From an uncultured Bacteroidales bacterium (GTDB taxonomy: Bacteria > Bacteroidota > Bacteroidia > Bacteroidales > F082): a stretch of 12,699 nucleotides of DNA. Under the pieces are notes generated by a model. The model worked only from the letters and a program-made list of their open reading frames with translations. It ran no database searches and was not told where the DNA came from. The stretch is from contig CALEMB010000034.1 of the NCBI GenBank assembly GCA_937902805.1, positions 1 through 12,699 on the forward strand. Reading direction: 5' to 3'. The number at the start of each line of letters is the position of its first letter. Position 1 is the stretch's first letter. Shown here piece by piece: positions 1 to 7,443 of this stretch. The translations under genes were made by a program, and so were the position numbers.

Positions 1-1
1 G

Positions 2-27
2 GTCCTTTCTTTTCAAGAGGAAAGGAC
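2..27. other. Hairpin at left edge (8-bp inverted repeat)
   Basis: GTCCTTTC at 2-9 is the exact reverse complement of GAAAGGAC at 20-27, with a 10-nt spacer. It is followed by an A-rich run, not a T-tract, so it is not a classic terminator in the plus direction. It may be the remains of a terminator for a gene left of the window, or a leader hairpin for the micro-gene that starts at 73. The window edge prevents a decision. Confidence 0.5.
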
Positions 28-72
28 ATATAAAAAGAAAAATTAATTAACCACTAAAAACAAGAACACATC

Positions 73-195
73 ATGAACGACAAAAAGAAAAACATCCTAG
101 AAATCATCGTAAAAGTCATAGTAGCCGCTCTGACGGCCTTCGTGACCGCCATCACCACAACGAGCTGCATGGGCCACGGACCTCTCTTCCTCTAA
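73..195 (+). CDS. Smalltalk-like micro-protein (40 aa)
   Basis: This is a complete 40-codon frame, ATG at 73 to TAA at 193-195. The product starts MNDKKKN, has a hydrophobic stretch at about residues 8-28 (purest at 15-27, VIVAALTAFVTAI), then TTTSC and a short tail (MGHGPLFL). Length, lysine-rich N-terminus, single hydrophobic helix and the TTTSC end resemble the Bacteroidales 'smalltalk' family of roughly 30-40 residue proteins, whose function is unknown. From memory, those genes often lie between an HU-family DNA-binding gene and an N-acetylmuramoyl-L-alanine amidase gene; here the left neighbour is off the window and the right neighbour is not an amidase. It has its own terminator 31 nt downstream. 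There is no Shine-Dalgarno, which is normal in this phylum. Family assignment is from pattern recognition only; a chance frame is unlikely given the coherent composition. Confidence 0.72.
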   Translation: MNDKKKNILEIIVKVIVAALTAFVTAITTTSCMGHGPLFL

Positions 196-221
196 TTGAC
201 AATGGATAGTTGACAATTGAC
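194..221 (+). repeat. Short heptamer tandem repeat (AATTGAC type)
   Basis: There are four consecutive 7-nt units: AATTGAC (194-200), AATGGAT (201-207), AGTTGAC (208-214) and AATTGAC (215-221). The first overlaps the stop codon of the 40-residue micro-gene, and the array runs directly into the terminator stem. It shares its 7-nt period and AAT-rich unit start with the larger array at 7791-7885. Confidence 0.65.
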
Positions 222-225
222 GGTT

Positions 226-258
226 GGGCTGGCGGCATTTCCGCCAGCCCTTTTTCTT
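226..258 (+). terminator. Intrinsic terminator after the micro-gene
   Basis: A perfect 10-bp GC-rich stem (GGGCTGGCGG at 226-235, CCGCCAGCCC at 241-250) with a 5-nt loop (CATTT) is followed by TTTTTCTT. This is a textbook rho-independent terminator in the plus direction and separates the micro-gene from the SPFH gene. Confidence 0.92.
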
Positions 259-300
259 AAAACAGCAATACTATGAAATTCCTCAAAGGAGAGAAGTGAC

Positions 301-331
301 TTGCGCAGTCATACTTTTTTGTATATTTTTG
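301..331 (+). promoter_or_regulatory. Bacteroidetes-type promoter for the SPFH gene
   Basis: TATTTTTG at 324-331 matches the Bacteroidetes -7 consensus TAnnTTTG in full, and TTG at 301-303 sits 20 nt upstream where the -33 element is expected. It lies between the terminator at 226-258 and the ATG at 358, giving a leader of about 20 nt. Assignment is by consensus match only. Confidence 0.6.
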
Positions 332-357
332 CGCATCCATAATAAACCATTTTCGTT

Positions 358-1176
358 ATGCAGCAAGTCTATAACAACATCAACATCAACCCCAACAAAA
401 AGAAAATCGGACGTTACATCCTTTGGGGCATTGTGGGACTCTTCGCCATCCTCGTGTTCTTCTCCTCGTTCTACACCATCCGTTCCACGGAACGCGGTGT
501 ACTCGCCACCTTCGGCAAGATGAGTGACGATGTCATTGAGGACGGCCTTCACATGAAAATCCCATTCATCCAAACCATCAAACGAGTGAACGTACAGCAG
601 AAAAAGTTTGACGGCAAGGAAAACAGCTACACCCGCGACGTGCAGACTTCTGAGGTGGAATACACCATCAACTACGACCTCGTTCGCGAAAATGTCAGCA
701 AGCTGATGAAGAACGTCGGCGACGACTACCACAACCGTATCGTGGTGCCTTTCATCCGTTCGGCCATGAAACAAAGCTTCGGTAATTTTGCGGCAACAGA
801 AATCGTTGAAAACCGTGACGCTGTTCGACGCGAAATCGAGATTTCTCTCAGGGAGGCTCTTGACAGCAACTACTTCATGAACATCCAGTTCCAGATCACC
901 AACATCGACTTCGACGACGACTTCGAGACCGCCATCAAGGAGAAGCAGGTGGCCGAGCAGAATGCCCTGAAGGCCAAAAACGTCACCATCCAAGTGGAGG
1001 AACAGGCCAAGCAGACCAAAATCAAGGCCCAAGCCGAAGCCGAGGCCATGAGCATCAAGGCAGCTGCCTTGGAGAGCAACCCTAAGTTGGTGAACTATGA
1101 AGCCGTGCAGAAATGGGACGGCAAGATGCCCCAATATATGCTCGGCAATACCGTACCTTTTATTGATTTGAAGTAA
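358..1176 (+). CDS. SPFH/prohibitin-like (band 7) membrane protein
   Basis: The 272-residue product has a lysine-containing cytosolic start (residues 1-18), one transmembrane helix at about 19-38, an SPFH/band 7 domain at about 40-200 (IRSTERGVLATFGK near its start is typical), an Ala/Glu/Lys/Gln-rich coiled coil at about 190-240, and the GNTVPFIDL C-terminal motif seen in bacterial prohibitin homologues. Proteins of this family form large membrane ring assemblies and often modulate membrane proteases such as FtsH, as HflK/HflC do. It is a lone copy here: there is no second SPFH partner and no NfeD-type protein beside it, so a prohibitin-like homo-oligomer is more likely than an HflKC pair. 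The start is supported by the promoter just upstream. The M6 protease gene follows after 59 nt with no terminator, so read-through is possible, but a functional link is speculative. Confidence 0.9.
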   Translation: MQQVYNNININPNKKKIGRYILWGIVGLFAILVFFSSFYTIRSTERGVLATFGKMSDDVIEDGLHMKIPFIQTIKRVNVQQKKFDGKENSYTRDVQTSEVEYTINYDLVRENVSKLMKNVGDDYHNRIVVPFIRSAMKQSFGNFAATEIVENRDAVRREIEISLREALDSNYFMNIQFQITNIDFDDDFETAIKEKQVAEQNALKAKNVTIQVEEQAKQTKIKAQAEAEAMSIKAAALESNPKLVNYEAVQKWDGKMPQYMLGNTVPFIDLK

Positions 1177-1235
1177 AGGGTTGCTATTGCAAACTTTATT
1201 GTTTTCTCGCCTTCAAGACATAATCATCCCATACC

Positions 1236-4200
1236 ATGAAAAAATCTAAACTGACACTAATTCTCGCTCTCGTTTTATGCGCTTTCCAATGGACCTTTGC
1301 CGCTCCTTTGAAGAACATTCCCGTTCGCCTCACCCAACCCGATGGCCAGGTCATCGAGTGTTTTGCCTCGGGCGACGAGTTTTACAACTACCTGCATGAT
1401 GCCAACGGCTTCACCATCGTGAAAGGCGAAGGCGGTTATTATTTCTATGCCATACACGACAGCCGAGGCGGGGTGGTCGCATCCACTTTTCGCGTCAACA
1501 GCGTCGACCCTGCTTCGGTGGGTCTCCTGCCCTACGTGAAGATTTCGGAGCAAGCTTATATGCAACGACGTCAAGAGCGTGAGCAGTGTATCAAACCTGT
1601 CAAACGGCCCACCGACCGCGAACACAACCATGGCCGTATCAACAACTTGGTCGTCTTCATCCGTTTTGCGGGCGACAGCTACCACACTACGCCTTTTTCG
1701 GCCGTCGACTCCATGTTTAACGCCAACAACTATGAGTCTGTTTCAATGCGCAATTACTTCCACCATGCTTCCTTCAACCAACTCGACATCCAGTCCTACC
1801 TCTATCCTCTTCCTGATGGCGAGACCATCCTTTCCTACGAAGACGACTATCCGAAGGAATACTACATGCCTTACGACCCTGACACCAATCCCATGGGTTA
1901 TCATGAAGGTGAGAATGCCGAGCGCGAGTTTTCCATGTTGGAGCGCGCCATTTATTATGTCGCCGACCAAGTCTCGGACACGATCGACCTCGACTACAAC
2001 GACGATGGCAATGTCGACAATGTGGTCTTCGTCATCAAAGGGCGGCCCGGGGAATGGGCGTCGCTGCTTTGGCCACATCGTTGGAGCATCTACGACAGAG
2101 AAGTGTGGCTGAAAGGACTACGTGTCTTCGACTTCAACCTGCAACTCGAAATCGGCGACTATTTCAACGTCAGCACCCTTTGCCATGAGATGAACCATTC
2201 GTTGGGAGCACCTGACCTCTATCATTACAATTCAGGCATCGACGCCGTCGGCTCATGGGACTTGATGTGCGGCAACGCCAGCCCACCGCAACATATGGGA
2301 GCCTACATGAAATACAAATATGGCAACTGGATTGAAAGCATTCCTGAGATTATCGAATACGGCACTTACGAACTTGAGGCAGTCTCATGGGAAGGCAACC
2401 GACGCAATGCGTACAGAATCGCCACCAACAACCCATACCAATATTACGTCATCGAACACCGTGACGACAAGCGCATGTTCGATGAAAGTCTTCCTGACGG
2501 CGGTCTGCTCATCTACCGCATCGACACCCGCTTCGATGGCAATGCGGGCTACAACGGCGACGACATCTTCGACGAAGTGTACATTTTCCGCCCCGACGGC
2601 AGCATCTTTAGCCCTGGCAATCTCGACAGAGCCGCCTTCAGTGCCGATCGAAGCCAAACCGAGTTCAATTACCAAACCAATCCGGCTCCTTTTCTTACCA
2701 ACGGACAAATCGACGAGCACTTTTGTATCTTTAACATTAGCAGCCGAGGCGACCGCATGACTTTCACCTACGGCCCTGCGAATCACGAAACCATTCCCCA
2801 AAATCTTATCACACACGTCAATGCGACGAACCATCAGGTGGTGTTGAGATGGGACCCTGTGGCTGACGCTGAGAGTTATGCCGTTTATCGTGACGGCGTG
2901 CTTCTGGCCGACGGCATCTCCGAAGCCCATTACAGCCACGACTATTCGAGCGACGACAACGGTTATCATACCTATCGTGTCACAGCGACCGTCGACGGAA
3001 ATGCGTCGGTGCCGTCCGATCCGCAATGGGTCATCTTAGGCAATTACGAGAACCTGAAACTCTCCCTCACCTCCAACTCTCCCTTTGGCACCAAAGGCGG
3101 AGAAGTGGAAGTGACCTTCGGCAACGGCATGCCCACTCAATACCTCACTATATATGAAGGCGGACATGCTGAGGCAGAGTATTGCATTCCTGCCAACACC
3201 GAAGTCACCCTCAGCTGGATTGCCGGCTTCGACCCCGAAAGCGAAGGCATACACCTCACCGCCAAACGATTCAGCCAAAACGAAGAGGCTTTGGTTTTCG
3301 ACGCCGAGCAGCCCCAAGCGGGTGTGTTGGCGACCTATACCGTGGCTGATCATGGCTTAGGCCTAATCGTTCCGCAACATGTTAAGGCCACCTCAAATGG
3401 CCAACACATCCTACTCAGCTGGACTATGCCCACCGAAAATTGTGATTTCGACATTTACCGTGGCGACAGAAAAGTAAAATCTGCTTTTGATGGTTACGAC
3501 TATCTTGACGACAAAATCATGCGTTCTGGAACCTATTACTACCATGTGGAAACCACCCTCGATGGCATGTCGACTTGGCATCCTGAGCAAAGCGTGTATG
3601 GCAACGTGATGAACTTCTACTGCGAGCCGCCGCGTAATTTGGAAGGATCGTATGACAATGGCAATATCGAACTCAGTTGGGAAGCCCCTGAGTTTTTCGG
3701 GCAAGGCTTGTTGGCTTACGACGATAACCAGTTCATCGAACAAATCGGATCGAACAGCACCAAATGGGGCATCAAGATGGAGCCAGAAATTATGGCTCAT
3801 TTTGAGGGTCATCCACTCACCCATATCGAGCTGTTCGACTGTTCCTCGGGTCGCTACACCTTCACCATCTACAATGGTGAGGTGACCAACAGTAGCACCT
3901 CGCTCTATGTGCAAACACGCGACATGGAAGGCAGTCAAGACTATGTCAGATTTGCCCTTGACGAGCCTGTTCCCTTCGACCCGACACTGCCCTTGTGGAT
4001 TTGTGTGGCCACCGCCAACGCACAACATCCTATCCCCTGCTGCGATTATGTAGGCGAAACGAACAGCTGCTTGGTGAGGTCGGGAAACAACTGGAGACCT
4101 GCCACATTTTTTGGAATGAATCGCACATGGCTCTTGCGTGGCTACACCAGCCCCATCGAGAGCAGTGGTGACTTCAGCTACAACGTTTATTGGGGGCCCG

Positions 4201-4610
4201 AGGAAGGCAGCGTCGATCAACTCGAACTGGGTTATGAAGCCCTGCCCGCCACGCAAGCCAACTACAACACCACGGAAAACTTGAGGTACAATGTCACTGC
4301 GATTTGGGACGGCCGTGAGACCGAGCTCTCCAACACCATTTATCTGGGTCCCAGCGTGGGCATCGAAGAACCCTCAACCACAGACCAAACCATAAAAGTC
4401 TATCCTAATCCTGTCAAAGACCGTCTCACCTTGCATGGCGAGGGCATACAGCAAGTGGGCCTCTTCACCATTACGGGTGTTTGTGTCTTCGAAAGCACTG
4501 CGAAGCACGATGCATTTGAGGTTGACATGTCGTTATTACCTCAAGGCATGTATATTCTGCGGGTTTTGACTAAGGATGGAATCGAGGCTCGGAAAGTGAT
4601 AAAAGAGTAA
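1236..4610 (+). CDS. Secreted M6-family metalloprotease with T9SS sorting domain
   Basis: This 1124-residue exported protein has a signal peptide (1-22, MKKSKLTLIL to FA|AP) and a propeptide-like region (24-130). The M6 (immune inhibitor A-like) zinc protease domain is at about 135-510. Its zinc motif HExxHxxGxxD is H317-E318-M-N-H321 with D327, followed by the Met-turn-like GSWDLM (339-344). The acidic DYNDDGNVD (253-261) and the LLWPHRW segment are M6 landmarks. Next come a fibronectin III-like module (523-600), a beta-rich linker (601-710), a second FnIII-like module (712-790), a third interrupted one that begins near 799 and contains a long insert (821-973) with several cysteines, and a type A Por secretion tail (1053-1124: VYPNPVKDRL near its start, GMYILRV near its end). 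In the T9SS such tails direct transfer across the outer membrane and are usually removed on cell-surface attachment or release. The substrate is unknown. No clear -7 box was found in the 59-nt gap upstream. All catalytic residues appear intact. Confidence 0.95.
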   Translation: MKKSKLTLILALVLCAFQWTFAAPLKNIPVRLTQPDGQVIECFASGDEFYNYLHDANGFTIVKGEGGYYFYAIHDSRGGVVASTFRVNSVDPASVGLLPYVKISEQAYMQRRQEREQCIKPVKRPTDREHNHGRINNLVVFIRFAGDSYHTTPFSAVDSMFNANNYESVSMRNYFHHASFNQLDIQSYLYPLPDGETILSYEDDYPKEYYMPYDPDTNPMGYHEGENAEREFSMLERAIYYVADQVSDTIDLDYNDDGNVDNVVFVIKGRPGEWASLLWPHRWSIYDREVWLKGLRVFDFNLQLEIGDYFNVSTLCHEMNHSLGAPDLYHYNSGIDAVGSWDLMCGNASPPQHMGAYMKYKYGNWIESIPEIIEYGTYELEAVSWEGNRRNAYRIATNNPYQYYVIEHRDDKRMFDESLPDGGLLIYRIDTRFDGNAGYNGDDIFDEVYIFRPDGSIFSPGNLDRAAFSADRSQTEFNYQTNPAPFLTNGQIDEHFCIFNISSRGDRMTFTYGPANHETIPQNLITHVNATNHQVVLRWDPVADAESYAVYRDGVLLADGISEAHYSHDYSSDDNGYHTYRVTATVDGNASVPSDPQWVILGNYENLKLSLTSNSPFGTKGGEVEVTFGNGMPTQYLTIYEGGHAEAEYCIPANTEVTLSWIAGFDPESEGIHLTAKRFSQNEEALVFDAEQPQAGVLATYTVADHGLGLIVPQHVKATSNGQHILLSWTMPTENCDFDIYRGDRKVKSAFDGYDYLDDKIMRSGTYYYHVETTLDGMSTWHPEQSVYGNVMNFYCEPPRNLEGSYDNGNIELSWEAPEFFGQGLLAYDDNQFIEQIGSNSTKWGIKMEPEIMAHFEGHPLTHIELFDCSSGRYTFTIYNGEVTNSSTSLYVQTRDMEGSQDYVRFALDEPVPFDPTLPLWICVATANAQHPIPCCDYVGETNSCLVRSGNNWRPATFFGMNRTWLLRGYTSPIESSGDFSYNVYWGPEEGSVDQLELGYEALPATQANYNTTENLRYNVTAIWDGRETELSNTIYLGPSVGIEEPSTTDQTIKVYPNPVKDRLTLHGEGIQQVGLFTITGVCVFESTAKHDAFEVDMSLLPQGMYILRVLTKDGIEARKVIKE

Positions 4611-4620
4611 ACTTAAAAGA

Positions 4621-4670
4621 ACCGCATTCATAGATCCCATGCCTCCCACATCCCACCGCAGGGATGACAT
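4621..4670 (-). repeat. Dispersed TGTCAT(C)CC element, copy A
   Basis: Read on the minus strand this 50-bp stretch begins ATGTCATCCC and has GATCTA about 35 nt later. It aligns without gaps to the plus strand at 11590-11639 (31 of 50 identical by eye, both ends conserved in the same register). It also carries a 6-bp hairpin, CATCCC (4649-4654) with GGGATG (4661-4666). It sits in the 69-nt gap between the convergent M6 and TonB-receptor genes. No T-tract is present, so a terminator role is doubtful. Confidence 0.5.
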
Positions 4671-4679
4671 GACTGCTAA

Positions 4680-6608
4680 CTAATACTTGTATTCAAACAT
4701 CACCTCGAAGCTCCTGCCCGGCATGGCTCGCCAGATGACGTTTTGGTAGTCCACGTTGGTGAAGTTGTTGCAACGCAGTTCAAGACGGAAGTGATCGAAT
4801 TGCTTGCCAAGAGCGATATGGTGCAACACATAGGCCGGCAGATTGTAGGCCGAGTATTGCTGCTGTGAATAGGAGGTGTTGCGTCGCCCAGTGATTTCAA
4901 TGGTATAGCCTATGTTCCAAGTCTTCCAATGGACGTTGAGAAAGGCATTGGCATGGTGACGCGGGATGTAAATGAGCTGCATACCTTTGATGCCTTGTTC
5001 CTCGGCTTCCTTGCTCTCGTCAGTGGTCACGGTGAAGACATAGTTACCCGACAGGTTGACCTTCCAGTCACCCTGCACGAACGATGCAGTAAGGTGTGTT
5101 TCAACGCCTCGCGCAAAGACCTCCGCCACGTTTTCCGGTATCCAATACCGGTAGAAACTCGGTTTCCATTGTATCCAGTTCTTCACCCATGAGAGATAGC
5201 CTCCCACACGTAAGTCAGACGTGAAAGCCCCTTTTTGCAGTCCATATTTCAAGGCAAGGTCCACCGTGCGACCATTTTCTGGCAAAAGGTCAGGGTTGCC
5301 TCCAGGATACCAGTAAAGGTCGTTCAGCGAAGGATTGCGATAGTTATGGCTGTAGCCCAAGGTGAAACTGATGGCTTTATAGAACGGCAGTTGGTATGAG
5401 AATGTCGCCGTCGGGAAAAGTCCCATCGGCTTGTTATCGGTCCAGTCGTAACGTGCGGTGAGGCTGAGTTTGGCGCACTTGAACGGTTCGCCGTCGACAG
5501 CAGCATAGGCCGACAATGTATTGCGCACTTTCACGCCGACATAATTGTTGGACTGCACGTGTTCGTTGTCCCATTGCAGCTTCGACCTCAATGTCCAAGT
5601 CTTGTAGAGTTGCTGCTCAAGGTTGGCAATTTGATGCAGCACCAAAGCGCTATTGACGGAATTGATGCCCGTAACGAAGCCATCGTTCTCCGAGTTGCGC
5701 ACCTCAAGGAAATAGCGTTGGTTCTCAACGAAGGCTGCCGACTTTAGCTGTAGGTTACCCGTAGCCCAGAAAAACTTAAACGCCACATAGTTGCGTGAAA
5801 AATTATCCTTGGTCCATTCCTCAAAGTTTTTGTTTTCGACATTGGTCATGATGGGCGGCAGGTTGCGTTCGTTCCACTGGTTCCACGACGAGGCGCTGAT
5901 GACGCAGTTTTTCAGCAGAATGCTCAGTTCGGGCATCACGCCGTAATCCACGAAGTCGGCATTGCGTTGCTTCATGCGCTTTGCAGGATACACACCGGTA
6001 TTGTAGTACTCGAAGTCGTTCTCGGAAGAGTTGCGATAGGTTTTCACGCGTACCGACACCTTCTTCCCAAAATAGCCCATTGTATAGTAACTGCCCAAAG
6101 TAAGGAAACTTCCGACAGTCTGTTTTACGTCCAGATGGAAACCATCGCCAAAACGGCTGGTGTTATCAATGTTGACCGTGCCGCCCAGGCCACCGCTGTT
6201 GTTGGAGGTACCACTGCCCCAGTTGAGACTGATGTCGTCAATCAAAAAAACAGGGATAGTGCTGAAATCTACCTGTCCCAGCGAGGGTGCGTTGAGTTGG
6301 AAGCCATTCCAAAGCACCAGCGTATGACTGGCCGTTGTGCCTCGAAACGATGCAGTGGAGACGCCCCCAGGGCCATAGGTCTTGATGAATACAGGGCTAT
6401 GTTGAATGAGTAGTTCAGAGAGGCTGGATGTGCTTTTGGATTGAAGCACAAGGGTATCCATCTTCTTGGCCACCAAAGGCTTCAGCACTTCTACGTTGCT
6501 GCGTTCCGCCGTCACCTCCACGGAATGGAGCACAATGGTGTCCTGGGCTTGTAAACCCAAAAACACCATAGCCAACAACAATAGAATAATGTATCTAAGA
6601 CCTCTCAT
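4680..6608 (-). CDS. TonB-dependent outer-membrane receptor, BtuB-like
   Basis: From the ATG at 6608 the product has 642 residues. A signal peptide covers 1-21 (MRGLRYIILLLLAMVFLGLQA), followed by a TonB-box-like segment (DTIVLHSVEV, 23-32). The plug domain is at about 47-150 with SFRGTTASHTLVLWNG (87-102) and GGLGGTVNID (139-148), and the rest is a beta-barrel ending in the aromatic FEYKY. The frame is open to an ATG at 6650, but those 14 extra codons lie inside the terminator of the upstream gene and would put a second hydrophobic stretch before the signal peptide, so 6608 is preferred. There is no N-terminal carboxypeptidase-like domain and no SusD partner, which separates it from SusC glycan importers. 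The plug pattern is closest to BtuB-like receptors for cobalamin or small chelates. No cobalamin riboswitch or BtuG/ABC genes are present, so the ligand is open. Confidence 0.9.
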   Translation of the reverse strand: MRGLRYIILLLLAMVFLGLQAQDTIVLHSVEVTAERSNVEVLKPLVAKKMDTLVLQSKSTSSLSELLIQHSPVFIKTYGPGGVSTASFRGTTASHTLVLWNGFQLNAPSLGQVDFSTIPVFLIDDISLNWGSGTSNNSGGLGGTVNIDNTSRFGDGFHLDVKQTVGSFLTLGSYYTMGYFGKKVSVRVKTYRNSSENDFEYYNTGVYPAKRMKQRNADFVDYGVMPELSILLKNCVISASSWNQWNERNLPPIMTNVENKNFEEWTKDNFSRNYVAFKFFWATGNLQLKSAAFVENQRYFLEVRNSENDGFVTGINSVNSALVLHQIANLEQQLYKTWTLRSKLQWDNEHVQSNNYVGVKVRNTLSAYAAVDGEPFKCAKLSLTARYDWTDNKPMGLFPTATFSYQLPFYKAISFTLGYSHNYRNPSLNDLYWYPGGNPDLLPENGRTVDLALKYGLQKGAFTSDLRVGGYLSWVKNWIQWKPSFYRYWIPENVAEVFARGVETHLTASFVQGDWKVNLSGNYVFTVTTDESKEAEEQGIKGMQLIYIPRHHANAFLNVHWKTWNIGYTIEITGRRNTSYSQQQYSAYNLPAYVLHHIALGKQFDHFRLELRCNNFTNVDYQNVIWRAMPGRSFEVMFEYKY

Positions 6609-6617
6609 AAACAGCGG

Positions 6618-6625
6618 CAAAATTA
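6618..6625 (-). promoter_or_regulatory. -7 box for the TonB receptor gene
   Basis: On the minus strand TAATTTTG matches TAnnTTTG and lies only 9 nt before the ATG at 6608, giving an almost leaderless transcript if used. It directly adjoins the T-run of the upstream terminator. No good -33 element is seen, because that position falls within the terminator stem. Confidence 0.4.
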
Positions 6626-6662
6626 AAGAAAAAACCGCGAGAAAGTTCACTTTCCCACGGTT
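6626..6662 (-). terminator. Intrinsic terminator after the MORN-repeat gene
   Basis: A 13-bp stem (6650-6662 paired with 6633-6645, two G-T wobbles) with a 4-nt loop (6646-6649) is followed on the minus strand by a T-rich run at 6626-6632. It lies 22 nt after the stop codon of the gene at 6684-7376, so that gene and the TonB receptor are probably separate transcription units. Confidence 0.88.
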
Positions 6663-6683
6663 TTCGTTTGACGCTTATGCTTA

Positions 6684-7376
6684 TTATTGCTTCTTTCCCT
6701 TCACTTTCGTTTCTTTCTCTTTCATCTCTTTTTTCTCTGTTTGCTGTCCTTGGTCGAAGCTCTTCACCTTGCCTTGCAACTTGCCATTCTTATAGTCAGC
6801 CTGGGTCTTCAGCGAACCATCAGGGTTAAAGGTCTCTTGCTTGCCTTCGAACTGGCCGTTCTTATACTCAATGGTCATCTTCTTGTTGCCCTTTTCGTCG
6901 AACCAAGTCGTCACGCCATCGCGTTGACCTCCCTTATAGTGCGACACTTCGAGGTTGCCACCTTGTTCGTAACAAATCACTTGCTGGCCTTCAAGTTGGC
7001 CATTCTTGTAGGTGTGCATCGACGAGAGGCGACCGCCACGATACCATTCACTCATCTGCCCGTCAAGGACATCATCCTTATATTCAGCCTTTTTGGTGAT
7101 GGAGCCTGTCTTGTCAATTTCGACGAAAATACCGTTTTTCTTGCCTTTCTCGTAGTTCACAATCTTCTTGGGCAAGTATGTGCCGGCATAATATTCAATC
7201 CAAGTACCTGTTTTCTGGCCATCCTGGACCTGACCCTCAATGGTGCAGTCGTTGCCAGGAGCCGTAAACTTTCCATCAGGAGATTTCTTGACATCGATAG
7301 ATTCGATGGTTTGTGCAAACATAGGCAAGGCAAACAAAGCCATTGCGATGATAATCAAAGTTTTACGCATATTCAT
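6684..7376 (-). CDS. Secreted MORN-variant repeat protein (YwqK-like)
   Basis: The product has 230 residues. A signal peptide (1-21, ending PMFA|QT) precedes a short linker and an array of MORN-variant repeats of the Y-K-N-G-x-x-x-G type. Tyrosines opening the repeats fall at 75, 99, 123, 147, 171 and 195, an exact 24-residue spacing, with further degenerate units before 75. The C-terminus (213-230) is almost all Lys and Glu. Databases often label this family 'toxin-antitoxin YwqK antitoxin', but nothing here supports a toxin partner: there is no adjacent small toxin gene on this strand, and the signal peptide argues for a periplasmic or outer-membrane location. A role as an envelope scaffold is inference. 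The ATG at 7376 is used; a second ATG at 7370 (MRKTL) is an equally good start. It ends in a strong terminator. Confidence 0.88.
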   Translation of the reverse strand: MNMRKTLIIIAMALFALPMFAQTIESIDVKKSPDGKFTAPGNDCTIEGQVQDGQKTGTWIEYYAGTYLPKKIVNYEKGKKNGIFVEIDKTGSITKKAEYKDDVLDGQMSEWYRGGRLSSMHTYKNGQLEGQQVICYEQGGNLEVSHYKGGQRDGVTTWFDEKGNKKMTIEYKNGQFEGKQETFNPDGSLKTQADYKNGKLQGKVKSFDQGQQTEKKEMKEKETKVKGKKQ

Positions 7377-7394
7377 TTGTTTTTAAAGAGTGTA

Positions 7395-7428
7395 CAAAAT
7401 TATAAAAAACCTTATAAACCATATCAAA
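7395..7428 (-). promoter_or_regulatory. Promoter for the MORN-repeat gene
   Basis: On the minus strand TAATTTTG (7402-7395) matches TAnnTTTG, and TTTG (7428-7425) lies 22 nt upstream, slightly longer than the usual 19-21. The ATG at 7376 follows 18 nt after the -7 box. Confidence 0.5.
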
Positions 7429-7443
7429 ATTCATGCAAATTCC

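Noticed and set aside
274..300. Eight-codon frame ATGAAATTCCTC... before the SPFH promoter
   Set aside because: It precedes the predicted promoter and is too short to distinguish from chance.
283..1134. Minus-strand open frame of 283 codons opposite the SPFH gene
   Set aside because: Low-complexity His/Leu/Val/Asp composition typical of antisense shadows; the SPFH gene explains the region.
3411..4256. Minus-strand open frame of 281 codons inside the M6 protease
   Set aside because: It is antisense to conserved FnIII and insert regions and shows no recognisable domain or signal.
6609..6650. Upstream ATG at 6650 as start of the TonB receptor
   Set aside because: These 14 codons overlap a strong terminator and would place a second hydrophobic segment before a normal signal peptide.
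6609..6680. Possible cobalamin riboswitch before the BtuB-like receptor
   Set aside because: The upstream gap is only 75 nt and is taken up by a terminator; there is no room for, or sign of, the cobalamin aptamer.
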